Below, one piece after another: positions 32,867 to 45,520 of a DNA stretch of 64,000 bases (within the stretch, counting starts at the first letter, position 1; each line of letters opens with the position of its first letter). The position numbers and the translations under genes are program-made. Source of the stretch: Uranotaenia lowii (Eukaryota > Arthropoda > Insecta > Diptera > Culicidae); the NCBI RefSeq assembly GCF_029784155.1, contig NC_073693.1, positions 108,624,683 to 108,688,682 on the forward strand, given 5' to 3'. The notes below the pieces were generated by a model. It had not been told where the DNA came from and did no database searches. It saw only the letters and a program-made list of their open reading frames with translations.

Positions 32867-35041
32867 TGGGGAATCATGAGCCACTTTTTTTCGTTGTTCC
32901 ATAACTTCTTTATCATAAAAGATAAAATGAAAATAAAAATGGGATGATTTCCTACGTTTTCAAGGTATCAAAAGGTATTTTTTTAATTTTTTTAATAAGT
33001 TAATTTCCCCAAATTCTGACTGTTTTAAAAAAGCAATTTTTTAATTTCTAAAAATGGTGGGGAATCGTGGGCCATTTAATCTAAATTGACCAAATAACAT
33101 GCAAAGTTTATGAGTTGACCCAAAACTGTGATTTCATAATTCATTTCGTTATTTAAAAGCAATTTCAGATGGTGAAATAAAAAAGAGAGCTGTGTATGAT
33201 CGAATAGATTCCAAAACCTGGCTCGCGAACGTTTTGGCAAAATTTCTTATTAAGAATAGACAAAATATTTTTCATAACTCTTCATTTGGCATAAGAAAAC
33301 TTTTCAGATAGGAAAAACGTATTTGAAGTTCTGAATTTGTATAAAAACATAAAAATATAGGTAATTCAAGATGTGTGGCCCACGATTTCCCACAAGTTAT
33401 GATTAGTTGCGTTTGTGTGACTTATTGATATTTCATCAAAAATTCCTTTTCCACGTGAAAGATCACGACAAAACTAAGATCATAAGCGTATGAGCATATT
33501 TTTGTTATGAACTTTAGGTTCCCCATCGATGCAATTAGTGGGTGTTTTATTTAATTATGTAAAGAGAACTTTTTCAACTTTTTTTAGCTTGATAAATAAA
33601 AGAAACATACGATGCGTATTTGAATCAACAACATATAGAAATACTAGCAGACCCGGTAAACTTCGTCTTACCATGTTCAACTTGGCGTCCATTTTCCATT
33701 TTTCCTAGATTTCTTTACATTTTCCTTCTTTCCCTTTACTTGAATCGTCCCGCTTAATTCTATCAAAATTAAACCTAAGAATTTTAACTCAACGGGTCTT
33801 TAAAATCCAATTTTTGTAACTTGTTCCATAAATGACTGTATGTTGATAATTTGTATGTTTCATTAACTGTATTCCATTTAGTAGATTTATTCCGTTTTGT
33901 TCGAGTTCACATTAAGGTTGAAACCGAAATAAAAAGTTTCTCATTTGGAATATATTGCTTATGAATCTTTTTGAAAATAGAATTTCAAATATCGGAATCG
34001 GGACAATTTTTTAAGTATTTGCCGAATATTTTGCCTATCGCAGCACTTTCAGCTCCCAATTAGCTTTGGATGGTGTATTTTTTAGAGCTGAAGAAATGAT
34101 ACACATAAGAAAAGATTTTTTACTAACCATTTTCAAACAGCTTTTTATTCACCATCCTCATGCTTCGAAGCAGTTTAAATCAAATCTGACGATTTTGTAT
34201 ACTGAAAATTCCTTTTTTTTTATTCAAGCAAAAAATGCAAATTATTTCCTTTGAACTTTAACCCAATGAATCAAAGAAACGATTGGTTTTGAAAAGAGGA
34301 AAACATATGTTTAGATATGTATATTCACCCATTATTTTGAAGATTCTAATTGAATCCTTGGGATGTTCTGATTTCAAAATTTTCTGAACAATGTTGGTAA
34401 TGATCTGTGATTTCATTTAGGATTATGTAATATTTTTAATATTTAATAACATTTAATTGAAAAACAGATTTTTTAAAATTAAATTTTAATAATCTGTTCA
34501 GGCTTCGATGGTTTCGTGAGTTCATTTAAAAAATGAAACACCGGGGCAAATGCAAACAAATATCACCACAGTAGATCTTCCATATTTTCAAAAAAAAAAT
34601 TAGTTATGTTGACAAAAAGAAACATCGAAGTATACATTTGTCCCATTTATTGGGGCAAGTGAAAACACATAGGTCTTTTTCAGACGCGTCAGTGAAAAGA
34701 CTTTCAAATGAATTTATTACTTGTTCTTGTTTGTCTGTTGTATCAACTTTCATTGATATGTCCAAAGTTTTTTTCCGGAATAAATTAATGCTTGGTACTT
34801 CAATTTCACTTATTGCTGTTCAATCAAAAGACCTTGATTTACAAAGACCTTTATAATAATTGTGAATATCCGCTTCAGATTCAACACTCGGGATATCCTT
34901 TACTGGCCATTTTGGAAATAAAATTCTTGAATTGTAAATACTATAATGAATTGTAAATGTTTGCTTAGCATTGCTAAATAGCGCGTTTTCACTTATTCCA
35001 CCTAAGAAATTACAGGAATTTATAATCCTTTTAACATTTTC

Positions 35042-35850
35042 ACTGCCCCTACTCGCATAACAGTCCCATATGAATTTTCGTCATTTTTCATCTAATCTGA
35101 CAGATTGTCATTTTGAACAAAAGGCTTCAACGTAAACAATAAAAAAAGAGATTTTGTTCTAAAAATTTCGAAAAAAAAATATCGAGTCGTGGCTGTCCCA
35201 TAAGAAATATACCCGCATAGCAGTCCCATATGTGAAATACCTCGGATTTAGTTACTTTTCGATGTTTCTTTCGGCGAAATAATAGTCTTTGATTTATTGC
35301 TTCGAATCATTCAAAAAAGATTCAACCCACTTGATATCGAATTATGCACATTAGTTTTCGAAGGCAGGCCAGTAAGAAAAAAGGAATGTCTTCCAGAGCG
35401 AACAACTATCTGATACAATCAAAAATCGTAAAAAGATTTAACTTACAATGTGAACTCACGATATTTTTCCAAAAGTATGTTTATTTTCCTGATAACTGCA
35501 TTTAGAAGTTCAAAAATGATCAAATTTAAGTCTTAGAAAGTAGCTTGGTTAGCAAAATATATTCTGTATGGGACTGTTTTGCGAGTAGATTTGAAAAAGG
35601 TCTCAAATATGCTCGCATAACAGTCCCATAACCAAAAAAAATTGTGCTCCCGACCTAACCAATGACCCTATTTTGAAAATTTCAGGTCTTACGATTTATT
35701 ATGACAACCTATAACACATTCCATCATACGATTTTCGTTTATGCTGAAAGTTGTGGTCACAATTTTAAAATATATTCCAAAACAGAAAATGCTGATTTTC
35801 TCGCTTGCTTGTATTTGCATATGGGACTGTTATGAAAGTAGGGGCAGTTC
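35042..35850. mobile_element. 809-bp TIR element with repeated CGCATAACAGTCCCATA motif
   Basis: The left end ACTGCCCCTACTCGCATAAC continues to CAGTCCCATATG; the right end is its reverse complement with few changes (CATATGGGACTGTTATGAAA to 35850). The inner motif CGCATAACAGTCCCATA recurs near 35052, 35204 and 35612, and inverted near 35570 and 35820, with a partial copy near 35188. Such subterminal repeats often bind transposase. No ORF is found, and I do not recognise the family. Confidence 0.75.
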
Positions 35851-36933
35851 AGGTCATATTAAAAGTTCATCATAAAAATCTGCTGCCTCTGGAATATCAA
35901 TCACAAAAAAACTTTACAACTAAAAAGTGAATCAAAAGTCTCTTCTATGTAGCCAAAATTTGTTAAACAAAAACAAACTTTTCATGTTAAGTTCGTACTT
36001 GAATTATGTGTAAACAAGCAGTAAACGTGTAAACAGTTTTTTGCTGAATGATTAAAAAACAAAAGAGTTGGGTTTATCTTATCAGTATTTTTTGGGCCCA
36101 AAAATTTTTAGATGAAGAAATAATGTATACATTTTTGTAGAAATTGAAAGTTTGCACTTGCTCTACTTTACTTTCTTAAGGCCGGAACAAATTTCAAATT
36201 CTTCTCTTGTCACTCGGAGTTGGGACATCGCGAGGGGGGGGGGACAATAAAAAATAATGCGAAGAACAAATAAATTAGAATAAATTGCACGGAAGCTTGT
36301 ATGCAACAAAATTTCATATTATATTGTTGCACAAAACCTATAGATCAAGTAATTTTTTATCGAATAATTCAATGAAATCGAGAAAACAAAAGATGAAATA
36401 ACTCCCATCTTCTTAAATTCAATTTTTAGTCTTGTAAACTTTCAGATATTGGAATTTTTTTTGGAATTAAGATAAATTACTTCAAACTTTATTTATTTCC
36501 CCCTTCGGGTTATTGGAAATTTCGAAGGGGGGGATGACAAAAGAAGAAATTGATATTTGTTCCAGCCTAATTGAAAATTCTTCCTGAAAATGCATATCCT
36601 CACTTCTTGTTATTGAAAAGTAGGTTATTTTATTGATAACTTCAACTTACGTTTGCAAAAAATCAAAAAGTTCATTCGGCCTTTAAAAACTTCAATCCTA
36701 TCTAATCTATTTCAAAGAACAGACTCTCGTTCAGTTAATGTGTCCAGCGTTCTAGGCGTATTAGATTATACGAAATTGAATGTAAAGCTTCCCAATTTCT
36801 TATTTTTAAACGTCCGCATAGTGTCATTATTTCATATTAATCATTACCAAATTCATATTTTTGTACAACAATTTACTACTTAAATAAACACGAATTAAAA
36901 ATGGTTTTAATATTTGAAATCGTTTATATGGTT

Positions 36934-37565
36934 TTGATTCGATCGATAAAATATCAATCCGTGTTACATCTAGGCGTCATTTATTACCATGTGCTGTGTA
37001 CAAATAAGCAAGGAAAAAAACACATCTAGGTTGCATATCGCCCCCACGTGCATAAGAAATATAGGTACTTGGTTGAGAAACAGGCGCCTAATTTTTAAAT
37101 TTTTCCAGCGATCAATGAACAGTATGCTTTGGTTACAATCCTCTTGCAACGAAGTTTGCTAGCGACGCCTCGCCTATGGAGACGAAGGACAAACCACTCA
37201 AAGAAAAGAAAATTTCTAAAAATGGATGCCTGACTTTTCAATTTGAGATTTTGGCAAAACAAAATTTATTTGTTTTATTCGATCGGCGAAATGTCAATCT
37301 GAGTCACATGTAGGCGTCATTCATAACCATGTGCTGTAGAAATGAGCTAGGAATCAAGAAGAAATAAAATCACATCAAGGCTTCATATCGCCACAATTTG
37401 CATTGAAAATATGCTTGGTTGAAAAATACGCGCCAAAATATTCTCACTGATCAGTATGCTATGCCATGGTTACTATCCTCTCGCGATGCCTCGACCATGG
37501 AGACGAAAAACAAACAGCCCAAAGGAAAGAAAATCTAGAGAAAATGGATGCCATGACTTTTATTT
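36934..37565 (+). repeat. Tandem duplication, about 340-bp period, two copies
   Basis: Blocks shared by 36934-37240 and 37274-37565 in the same order include TAGGCGTCATT (36971 and 37311), ACCATGTGCTGT, GCATATCGCC, TGCTTGGTTGA-like, CAGTATGCT, GGTTAC.ATCCTCT, ATGGAGACGAA and ATGGATGCC. The copies are diverged and non-coding. They lie inside the 4.1-kb Helitron-like element, where they may be captured sequence. Confidence 0.8.
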
Positions 37566-38018
37566 TATTCAAATTATTACAAATTTAATTAATACGGACA
37601 ATTGATGCGACTTTGTGTTGTTTTTATTCGATATAAACCGATTCGCATGGCTACAGAATATTCTAAAAATAATTTCATTCGAATCGTTTGGGTCATTTCG
37701 GAGGAGTAGTACTACAAACACCGTAACAAGAGAATTTTATATAATAGATATGCTCACGCAAAGCGACGACGATGACAGTTGGTTTGAGATTTTTATCTCA
37801 ACACACATTTGATTAAGAGTGGCCCACGTTTCCCCATGGCCCACGATACCCCACTCTCCCCTATTATCTTTCTCCGATTGTTTGAAAAAAAAGATTTTTT
37901 TTTTGATAATTCTCTGTAAGTCATTATTTTTCCGGAATATTTAATAAGCACAGAAGAAAAACACATGTGTTCGAACCGAGTCGGCGCTTACTCTCCTATA
38001 CCAAAAAAATCGGAAAAT

Positions 38019-38120
38019 ATGACAGAATACGCGATGGAAAATGCAGATAATGTTTAAAATATTGAACGATTTCAACAATCGGGCTTGTCGGCAAGCGCCT
38101 GCAAATATCGACCGCTTGAA
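38019..38120 (+). pseudogene. Possible psq/pogo-type helix-turn-helix remnant
   Basis: One frame reads MTEYAMENADNV, a TAA stop, then NIERFQQSGLSASACKY ending RPLE before a donor-like GTGAGT at 38121. The layout (acidic helix, spacer, then G.S...A...Y) resembles the psq helix-turn-helix of pogo-type transposases and related host proteins. The stop breaks it, no catalytic domain is adjacent, and the match is by eye over about 30 residues, so chance is possible. Confidence 0.22.
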
Positions 38121-38121
38121 G

Positions 38122-41100
38122 TGAGTTTTAAGTTTCCTCTCAGTGGGGAGAGGGAATCTGTTTAAAGAGAGAAAATTTTCTCCGTTTTATTTAGATTTTG
38201 GTTTTCCTTTTTGATTTTACACATAGTAGCCATCGAAAAATTGCACGTTTAAAAGTTTTCTGTAGAATAAAAATTGATTTATCTTACTGCGGATCTGAGA
38301 TGCCAAACGGTATTACAAACAGTCAGCACACATTTTTTGAACAGTCAGCACACAAAGTTTTTTTTGAGAATCAATAAAAATCGTAAAATTTATGGTCAAC
38401 AAAGAAAAAGTTTCAGCTTTCTAAGTTAAAGAAACGCTATTAATTGAATGTTGCTACTTGCTACAGTTTCACATACTTAATTGACAACACTCTGTTAGAG
38501 GTAAAACGGGGGGGTTGATGGATGAACCTTCTCGTTAAGCGTAGTTTATATTCAAAATCAATCAGTCTGCCATTTAAGTCTCTTGCTTATAATTTACTCA
38601 AGCTCAATCACTTCCAATCCCTTTGATCAAGAATAATCAATTAAGGAACTCTTGATCACAGTACAATCATGGATTTTCCGAAAAATAGCCTGACATCTGC
38701 CGTTAAGACTTACCATAACAGTTTTAACAAAAAAAGCAAATCTTATATTGAGATTTTGTGTCAAGTTACAAAACTTTACAAAACATAAAAATATGGCTCG
38801 ACAGGCAGCCCAGCTGGCCCAAAAACAAACAAAAAATACTCTCTCACCGACAGTTTTTCGCGATTTTAACAACTTTCACTACCTCGTTCGATACCGGCAC
38901 CGCGTGCAAACGATCCGGAATATGTGTGGGAAGTTTTAAAAAAGTGTGCCTGTCACGTCACAAAAATTTAAAAAATGAAACTCTCAATTTTTCCATACAA
39001 ATTTTTGTCTAAAGGAACCATTTTGATAAGTGCCATTTTTTAATGGAAAATGGAACTAGTGATCAAAACAACCTATCCCAATGTAGTTAAAATTTTGATT
39101 GTTTATAAATTCAGTGACCGTCACCATTTTGATAAATAACATCAAATAGGATCAAAAAGATTTTTCATACTTTTGTGTCGAATGTTGTGTGTGTAGGTTT
39201 AGATATATATTTCTCCTAGGTTTCATTCAATTTTAGGTCATCGAAATTTCGAAATGGCGTATAACAAAAAATACGAATTAAAAATTTGTTTCTTTCTACC
39301 ATGGTCTAAAGCATTGAACAAAAGATAGGGGTTAAAAATTAGTTTCTTGGATTTTTAAAATGCGCCTGTCTGTCTTAATTTTAGACAGGTAAGACAAACA
39401 AACGATGCCGATACAAACGGTATCATTTCAAATCCGGTTTCATTCCAGAACAGGATGTACCATCATCATGGTAGCTCAAATATAAGCACGACCTACATAC
39501 AGAGGGTGTGTAAGTATCGAAATCCAATTCAGCAATCTGGTTCGACCAAATCAAACCGACAATAACGGTCCAGCCTGCAAATGACTGGTTTTGTCGCAGT
39601 CGAGTCTGCTTCAAGACTTTTTCGGGGTTTCTTTTGTCAGGTTCTGAATGTTTCAGCTGAATCTCAACTAATGTTTTTTTCTCAAATTATTGACTAAAAT
39701 GATATAACAAACACTGTTCAAAATACATAAAAATTGTAGAGAGTAGCTCGAAACGTCTGGAAAACTGGTAAAAAATGTTTGTCAATTTGCAAAACTCGCC
39801 GAAAAACGTCTATAAAATTCAACAAGAATACATCGCTGCGATAAACCAAAATGCTTCAAAATACATAAAAAGATAAGGTTTTAATATTTTCCAAAATTGT
39901 TCAAAATAGGATCAGGAAAACCTGCGAAACTCTGAACCGGAAGCTGACAGCGGCAGCAGCTGTCCTGCAGTGTCAATGCACACCGTAACTCCGGAATGCA
40001 GATTGGATTGTCGGGGGTGGGTTTTAAGCTGAATGAAAACCGACACACTGTCGCAATCTCCATTCTGTGTGAGGGACGTGGTCGTCGTCGGTGCGATGTA
40101 TATGGCCCCAGAGGAATTACTGAGTTGCAAAATCAAACCACATTCGAACGGAAGGAAGGACCGGGAAAACGAAAAACGCACACCTGTATTCACTTGTATC
40201 GTGTGGTGTGTCATTGATCGGTCCTGTAGTGGTCCAGCTCAGATATCCATGCAGGATTCGTTCATCTTTTGCTGCCTACCTGCATGGTTTGAAATTGGAG
40301 CAATCTGAATTAGCAATCGTTCGAACGTCCGTCCGTCGTTTGAAACAGTAAATTTGATTTTTGGCTGAGGTCAACGCTAAGCTAATTTGCTGGAGTTTCT
40401 ATTAGAGAGTATATTTGAATATATTTGTAAAACAAAAATGATTTTTTTTTATGAAGTTTTCAAATTTTTTAAAGATATTTTTTTAAGATCGATTTATATT
40501 CAGAAAGATAAAGAGCACTTCGCTCCAAATTTAGCATACTTGTTAGTTAGTAATCGTGATGAAGAGTCCCGTTTAACAGCCAATCCAAACTCAGCTAATT
40601 ACAGCTTGTAACCGGCAGGAGCACACAACAGGCGAAGATGAATGAAAATCCTCCACTAACGTTCAACAGCCCTCGGCAGGCAACCGACCGCTAAACATGG
40701 CCAACAACACGATTTCGGCGCGATTATTGCGTGCTTGACATGTGACTTTTTTCCATTCATTTTCCTGCCCGAGAGCCGTTTACATTTTTTTTCTCGTTTT
40801 CATTACCATATTGTGATGATGCTGAATTTTCAACGTTCACCAGTGTATTCTTTTTATCTTATCAGCATTATCGGTGTCACTCTTCTCAATGGAAGTTGAG
40901 AATTTGATCGCTTTACTGAATGATCAAAGAAAGCTCTTGACAGACAATTTAATTCACTCTAAGGCTTTCGGCCGTGGAAGTTTCAAATATTCATAATCCA
41001 ATCATATCCTCCACGACTTAATTTTTGGTCATCAAAGTCATCAAAAACGTATATACTTGTCGACTTCTTTTCAAAAATGATATCGGTAAAGATCTTAAGC

Positions 41101-43448
41101 ATCGGGTTTCATTGTAATGAGTCTCGGAAAAGCACGAGCTTAGTATAAATTCAAGAAAATTTATTTTGATTACTGTTTTTCGCTTACGTTTATTTGTAAT
41201 GATTATGAAATATTTTTTGAATGATAAATTTAAATTGTAGTTTGAATCTACCTTTAGAGGAAAGTCGGGTAAGACGGTCAGCTTAAAGTAAAACCACAAT
41301 AGAAAATCAAATATAGCTTCGTTTATCGCAGTCTTGAGATATTCGGCATTAACCTCCAAGCGTTACCGGATTACGTATGATTACTTATCCAGACCTCGTC
41401 TCGGGTTAATTATCATACTCTTTCTGCTACGGTCAATCACCGTATTGACAAGACAATATTAAAATGATGTTGTGAGTTCGATTCTCATTTCCAGACGGCA
41501 TTTGAAATTTTGTTTAACTTACATGTTTCTGGGATGAATTATGAATTTTGTAGGGGTCATGCATCATTTTTAAAGACATACACCGACTTAGCCGGTTTAG
41601 GCCTTACAGACAGAATAAATGCCCAGACAACCAGAAATCGTATTTCATTTTACAGATAATATCGTATAGAATGTTATTTAAACTCATTTTCGAATATCTG
41701 CTCCTACTATGTGCGACCAATACATATTCTTTATCTTATCGATACTTATTCTTTAATTTAAATGCATTGCATGATTTTATTACGACAAGAAAAGAGACTC
41801 GCATTTATGAACATATGAACTTGACCTTTGTGTACGATAATTCGCAAAAAAATCCGTAAAACCACCGATATACGATGATAATTGATAATAATTCGAAATT
41901 AAGAGCGCGGCGGCGAAACATTTCTACCCGATACCCAGGCCGTAAGTATGTTTGAAAAGCATTACTCACTCTGTGATAGCATAAATGTTTGTTCTAATAT
42001 TTATTTAAATTTCGTGAATATATTTTTGACTGAAACAATGACATTTCTTGTAATTTAAACAAAACTTGTAAACTGAAGAACAGAAAATAAGCTCGCAACT
42101 ATGCTTGCCACTTGGAGATATATGCTATACAATCGTATATAACTGCATTGATTCGTAATAATCTGCATGCAATCGTATACCTATGCAAATTAATTCGCTT
42201 GTCTGATTTACGTAAAATGTATTTGCTGGTAATCTTAACAGAGTATAAATAAGTTCAATAAAATCGTTTATGATAATTAGACATCGATGATTTGAATCGT
42301 ATTTAAGGAGCTTTCAAAATGTTAATCTATTTTTAGATGATCGATGTCGTGTTCTTCGATTTAAAAGATTTTTCGAAAAATGAGGAATGCGTACACTAGG
42401 GGCGCCCCTAAAATTATATAAGTGTTAAATTTCTGACACATAATTTCAAAGGGCCCCCTATACTATTGTATTACAAGTTTCAATACAGATTTAGAATTCT
42501 GGTTTCTATAACTAAAAGCAGTGTGATTTTAACTATCTTATTGTGTCTTTTTGGGGGGAAGGGGGGGCGAAGCAAATTTTCAAAACATATGCTAGAAAAT
42601 GCAGTTTCGTTAAATAACCAATAAAATTATTTGGTAAGATGTTTTTATTAAAAAAAAATCCTTCGAAATTGTCCTAAAACTGACTTTTTTCATCTTCATA
42701 TTTTTTTTATTTTCAAATAATTTCATAGAATCCTTTGTTTTTGTTTTACCACATTTTTTAGACAATTTTCCATAATTTTTTGTAATACTTAATAAGTTTG
42801 TTTTTGATTTTCAATCCTGAATTTTTGTGGTTTAAAAAATAATCTTCTTGGGATCATTTTAAATTGTAATTTGTCCTGAAAAATTTTCCGAAGTTGAATG
42901 CTGTGAGTTTGTTTAGTGTTAATTCTTGTTAAGTTGATGTCTTCAAGCCTAGTTTATTGCCAAAATTGGTGAATGATGTTTAGTGGCCGCTATAACAGCT
43001 GGAGCCGGTGCAGGTGCTGAAAAGAAATGTACTGCAACATAAGATAATTTCTGTGAACCGTTCTTTGGATAAAAGATTCCAGTTATGAAAATAATGTGAA
43101 TAAAACTGGGAAAAATCCGGGCAGTTTCCAACAATATCCGGGTATAAGGGCCGGACTGGACTTGTCTCAAAAATTTCATTTAAAACCGGCAATCTGGAAA
43201 GCTTACTGTAGAAGTCTTCTCAAAGCATAAATAGGACGGAAAATCATGTAATGAGAGCATCAAGCGTCTGCACATAACGTTCGTAAAAAGTGAAATCAAT
43301 AAACTGATAGAGATGAGCGTCTCAGGCCTGTTGGAAGAATCGTCAAACTTAAGGAAGTTTCGGGTGAGATTAATCCTTTTTTGCCTTTCTTCCAGAAAGG
43401 TATAGTTATCGGTCGATTTGTGAGATCCTTAATTATGGGTCTTAGATA
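38122..43448. other. AT-rich DNA with one moderate-GC single-copy stretch
   Basis: No gene could be supported. 39400-40330 is richer in GC and looks single-copy, possibly host regulatory or UTR sequence. A short open frame, MARQAAQLAQKQTKNTLSPT onward (from 38792, 48 codons), is unrecognised. GAGTTCGATTCTC near 41487 resembles a tRNA B box but has no convincing A box nearby. Confidence 0.4.
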
Positions 43449-43450
43449 TA

Positions 43451-44302
43451 GGGGAAAAGTTCATATAACGCCCCATGTGGCTAATACGCGCCACTCTTGT
43501 TTTGAAGAATCTGAAACATTTTAAGCCTGCAAAATATTACCAATTTGTTTTAAATGCTGTGATTGGTCATGGCAAGTATGAATTTTTCCTTAAAATGCCC
43601 CTGTTGCGTGATAATTTCACAATTTAGGTTTTTCTTTATTTCGATCTAAATTTTTAAACACTTTTAATAAGGTGTCACCAAGCAGAGAAAAACGAATAAG
43701 ACAATATTTTTGACACATCGATAGAGGAGAATCTAAAATATGATTTTATGCTAAAAAATCTTACTGAACTCGCTAAGGTATGCTTTTCATGGGTATGTTC
43801 TATCACGGCCCACATGCTCGTTATAACGCGCCAATCGTAGTAGGCTGAAAATAGCATTAATTTTTCAAAAAGGCCAATTTTCATTGAGAATGAACAAAAA
43901 GTCTAAAACCATATTTTGAGCGTTAATTCAGCGCAAAAAATCTATTTTTCATTTTTTGTTAAATTTCTATTAGTCCATTTTGATTTTCTTTTCCGTCAAA
44001 GTGTCTGTAAGTATTGGTGTGTTTTCGTTCTTCGGCTGCTCTCGGGTGTGTTCGGCTGCTTGGCGCGTATTGAATACACAGCGGCGCGTATTCGCAACAC
44101 AGTCTTGTTCTGTGGCTTTGAATATGGTTTTTAAAAATCATGGTTTTGAATAAACTATAGCAATTTGAGTAATGAAAAGTCATAGCAATTTGTAGAAAAC
44201 ACTTTTCTTCAACGATTACACACATTTTTAACACAATTTGTACGTGGAATATACAGAAAATCAACGATTCGCTTAGGTGGCGCATAATAGGGCATGTTCC
44301 CC
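43451..44302. mobile_element. 852-bp TIR element (family C, GGGGAA ends) with TA duplication
   Basis: The left end GGGGAAAAGTTCATATAACG and the right end (complement GGGGAACATGCCCTATTATG) are imperfect inverted repeats, both followed inwards by GCGCC or CGCCCC motifs. TA flanks both ends (43449-43450 and 44303-44304). Internal GGCGCGTATT/AATACGCGCC motifs recur. It is non-coding. Length and termini resemble families A and B here. Confidence 0.65.
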
Positions 44303-44538
44303 TACCTTTATAGGTACCTATCGAATCAGCTCGACGAGTTCAGACGATGTCAGTGTATTTGTATGTATTGGTGTGAATTTTTGTAAACTTTGTCACTACG
44401 TTTTTGCGAAACTGGGCAGTACAATAAAAATGATTTTGGTCTTAAAAAATTTGATTTTTTTCCCTCTTCAATGTATAAAAGAAAGAAAAAAAAACAAAAT
44501 AGTTTGAAAAATAAATTTTCATAGTAATTATCATCAAA

Positions 44539-45400
44539 TCATCACTCCAAAAAACGTATCCATTTGGCTTGCCAGCATTTTCCAACAATCACTCATGAAG
44601 ATGATCGAAAACATGGAGCGATAAGCGCTGGGTACGCTTTCACTCCGTGTAATTCCCCATAAGGAAAACAGAGGGCGCTTCCAATCGAACGATAAATATG
44701 AGTTTATTGTCAAATAGATGTCAGTAAACAAAATGTCATAATTTATATATTACCAGTAAACGTAGAAATTACATAAGTATATACCAGTCCACCCTAAGGC
44801 GAACAGGAGCCAAAAACTTAATTTCGGGACTGATACCCAAAACTAAAGTTCATGTAAAGGGATTGCACCGTGAGGTACAACCCCAAATTCGAATGACTCA
44901 AGCCGAAGGACTAGACCCTCACATCGCATATTTCTATAGTGATGGTAAGTCCCGTCTCGCCCAACGATAGATTCTCAAGCATAGATTGCTCTGAGAAGGG
45001 GAAAACGACACGGGAGGGAACGCGGACGATGTATGCACACCATCTCATCTTTTCACGTGCCGTTCGTGCTCAGGGAGCTTTTTCTAAGCACGAACGACAG
45101 GAGAGAATTTCGCCCGTGGAAGCAAATTGAATCCAATAGGACAAATGCTACTGAATCCTTTAAGCTCTCGGGCTTGGTTTTTTTTTGTTCCCTTTTCTCT
45201 TCCTCTCTCCAGATCTAACGTTGCGCGATGAAAACTTTTCGTTCGCATCGAAAAACCTGTGCAATTGTTGCGTTGTTGTTGTTGGGGTTGGTGTTTAGAA
45301 AAAAACGAGGACGGCTTGGAAGTCAATCCGAACTTTCACTTGCTGGAGCCAGTGGAAAATAACAACCAAACAGTAGCGCCACCAAGCCCTCCATAGTAGA
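44539..45400 (+). other. Single-copy stretch with a candidate untranslated exon
   Basis: This region is GC-balanced and repeat-free. A perfect donor, ATG|GTAAGT, lies at 44944/44945. A strong pyrimidine tract with CAG (TTCTCTTCCTCTCTCCAG) ends near 45212. If the candidate coding exon at 52274-52753 is real, an upstream untranslated exon is required, and a piece ending at 44944 is one possibility. No promoter motif beyond AT-rich sequence near 44775 supports it. Confidence 0.22.
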
Positions 45401-45520
45401 GTTTGAAGCATTTGGTTTTTTTTTAAAACATGCATATAAAGCTAAAAAGCTAATAATAATATTCGACAAAGTTGAATGAAGAAACAGATAAAACTATCCG
45501 AATTAACCATTTTGGCCAGG

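Larger units (their letters stand above)
33644..37748 (-). mobile_element. Helitron-like element, 4.1 kb, with an empty-site match
   Basis: In minus-strand sense it starts TCTATTATATAAAATTCTC (37748) and ends TACCGGGTCTGCTAG (33644). A hairpin (GGTAA...TTACC) lies just before the end. It is flanked by A 33643 and T 37749. Joining the flanks gives ATAGAAATATATGCTCACGC, which matches the uninterrupted site in the sister element at 57673-58536 with one substitution and no duplicated bases. No Rep/helicase frame is present; the interior contains a separate TIR element (35042-35850) and a tandem duplication (36934-37565). Confidence 0.8.
32869..37861. mobile_element. TIR element (family A, GGGGAGAGTGGGG ends), split by a Helitron-like insert
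   Basis: The left end is TGGGAGAGTGGGGAATCATG, the right end the complement of GGGGAGAGTGGGGTATCGTG; both are flanked by TA (32867-32868 and 37862-37863). Without the insert 33644-37748 it measures 888 bp and matches 57673-58536 in inverted orientation along its length. It is non-coding. GTGGCCCA(C/T)GATT-like motifs occur at both ends and inside. Confidence 0.82.

Noticed and set aside
39881..40308. Frames of 60-100 codons on both strands
   Set aside because: No domain or splice context was recognised; kept only as a GC-balanced single-copy stretch.
41440..41510. Possible tRNA or tRNA-derived SINE (GAGTTCGATTCTC)
   Set aside because: Only a B-box-like string is present; no A box at proper spacing and no cloverleaf.
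44534..44731. 65-codon minus-strand frame
   Set aside because: No recognisable content and no acceptor or donor at its limits.
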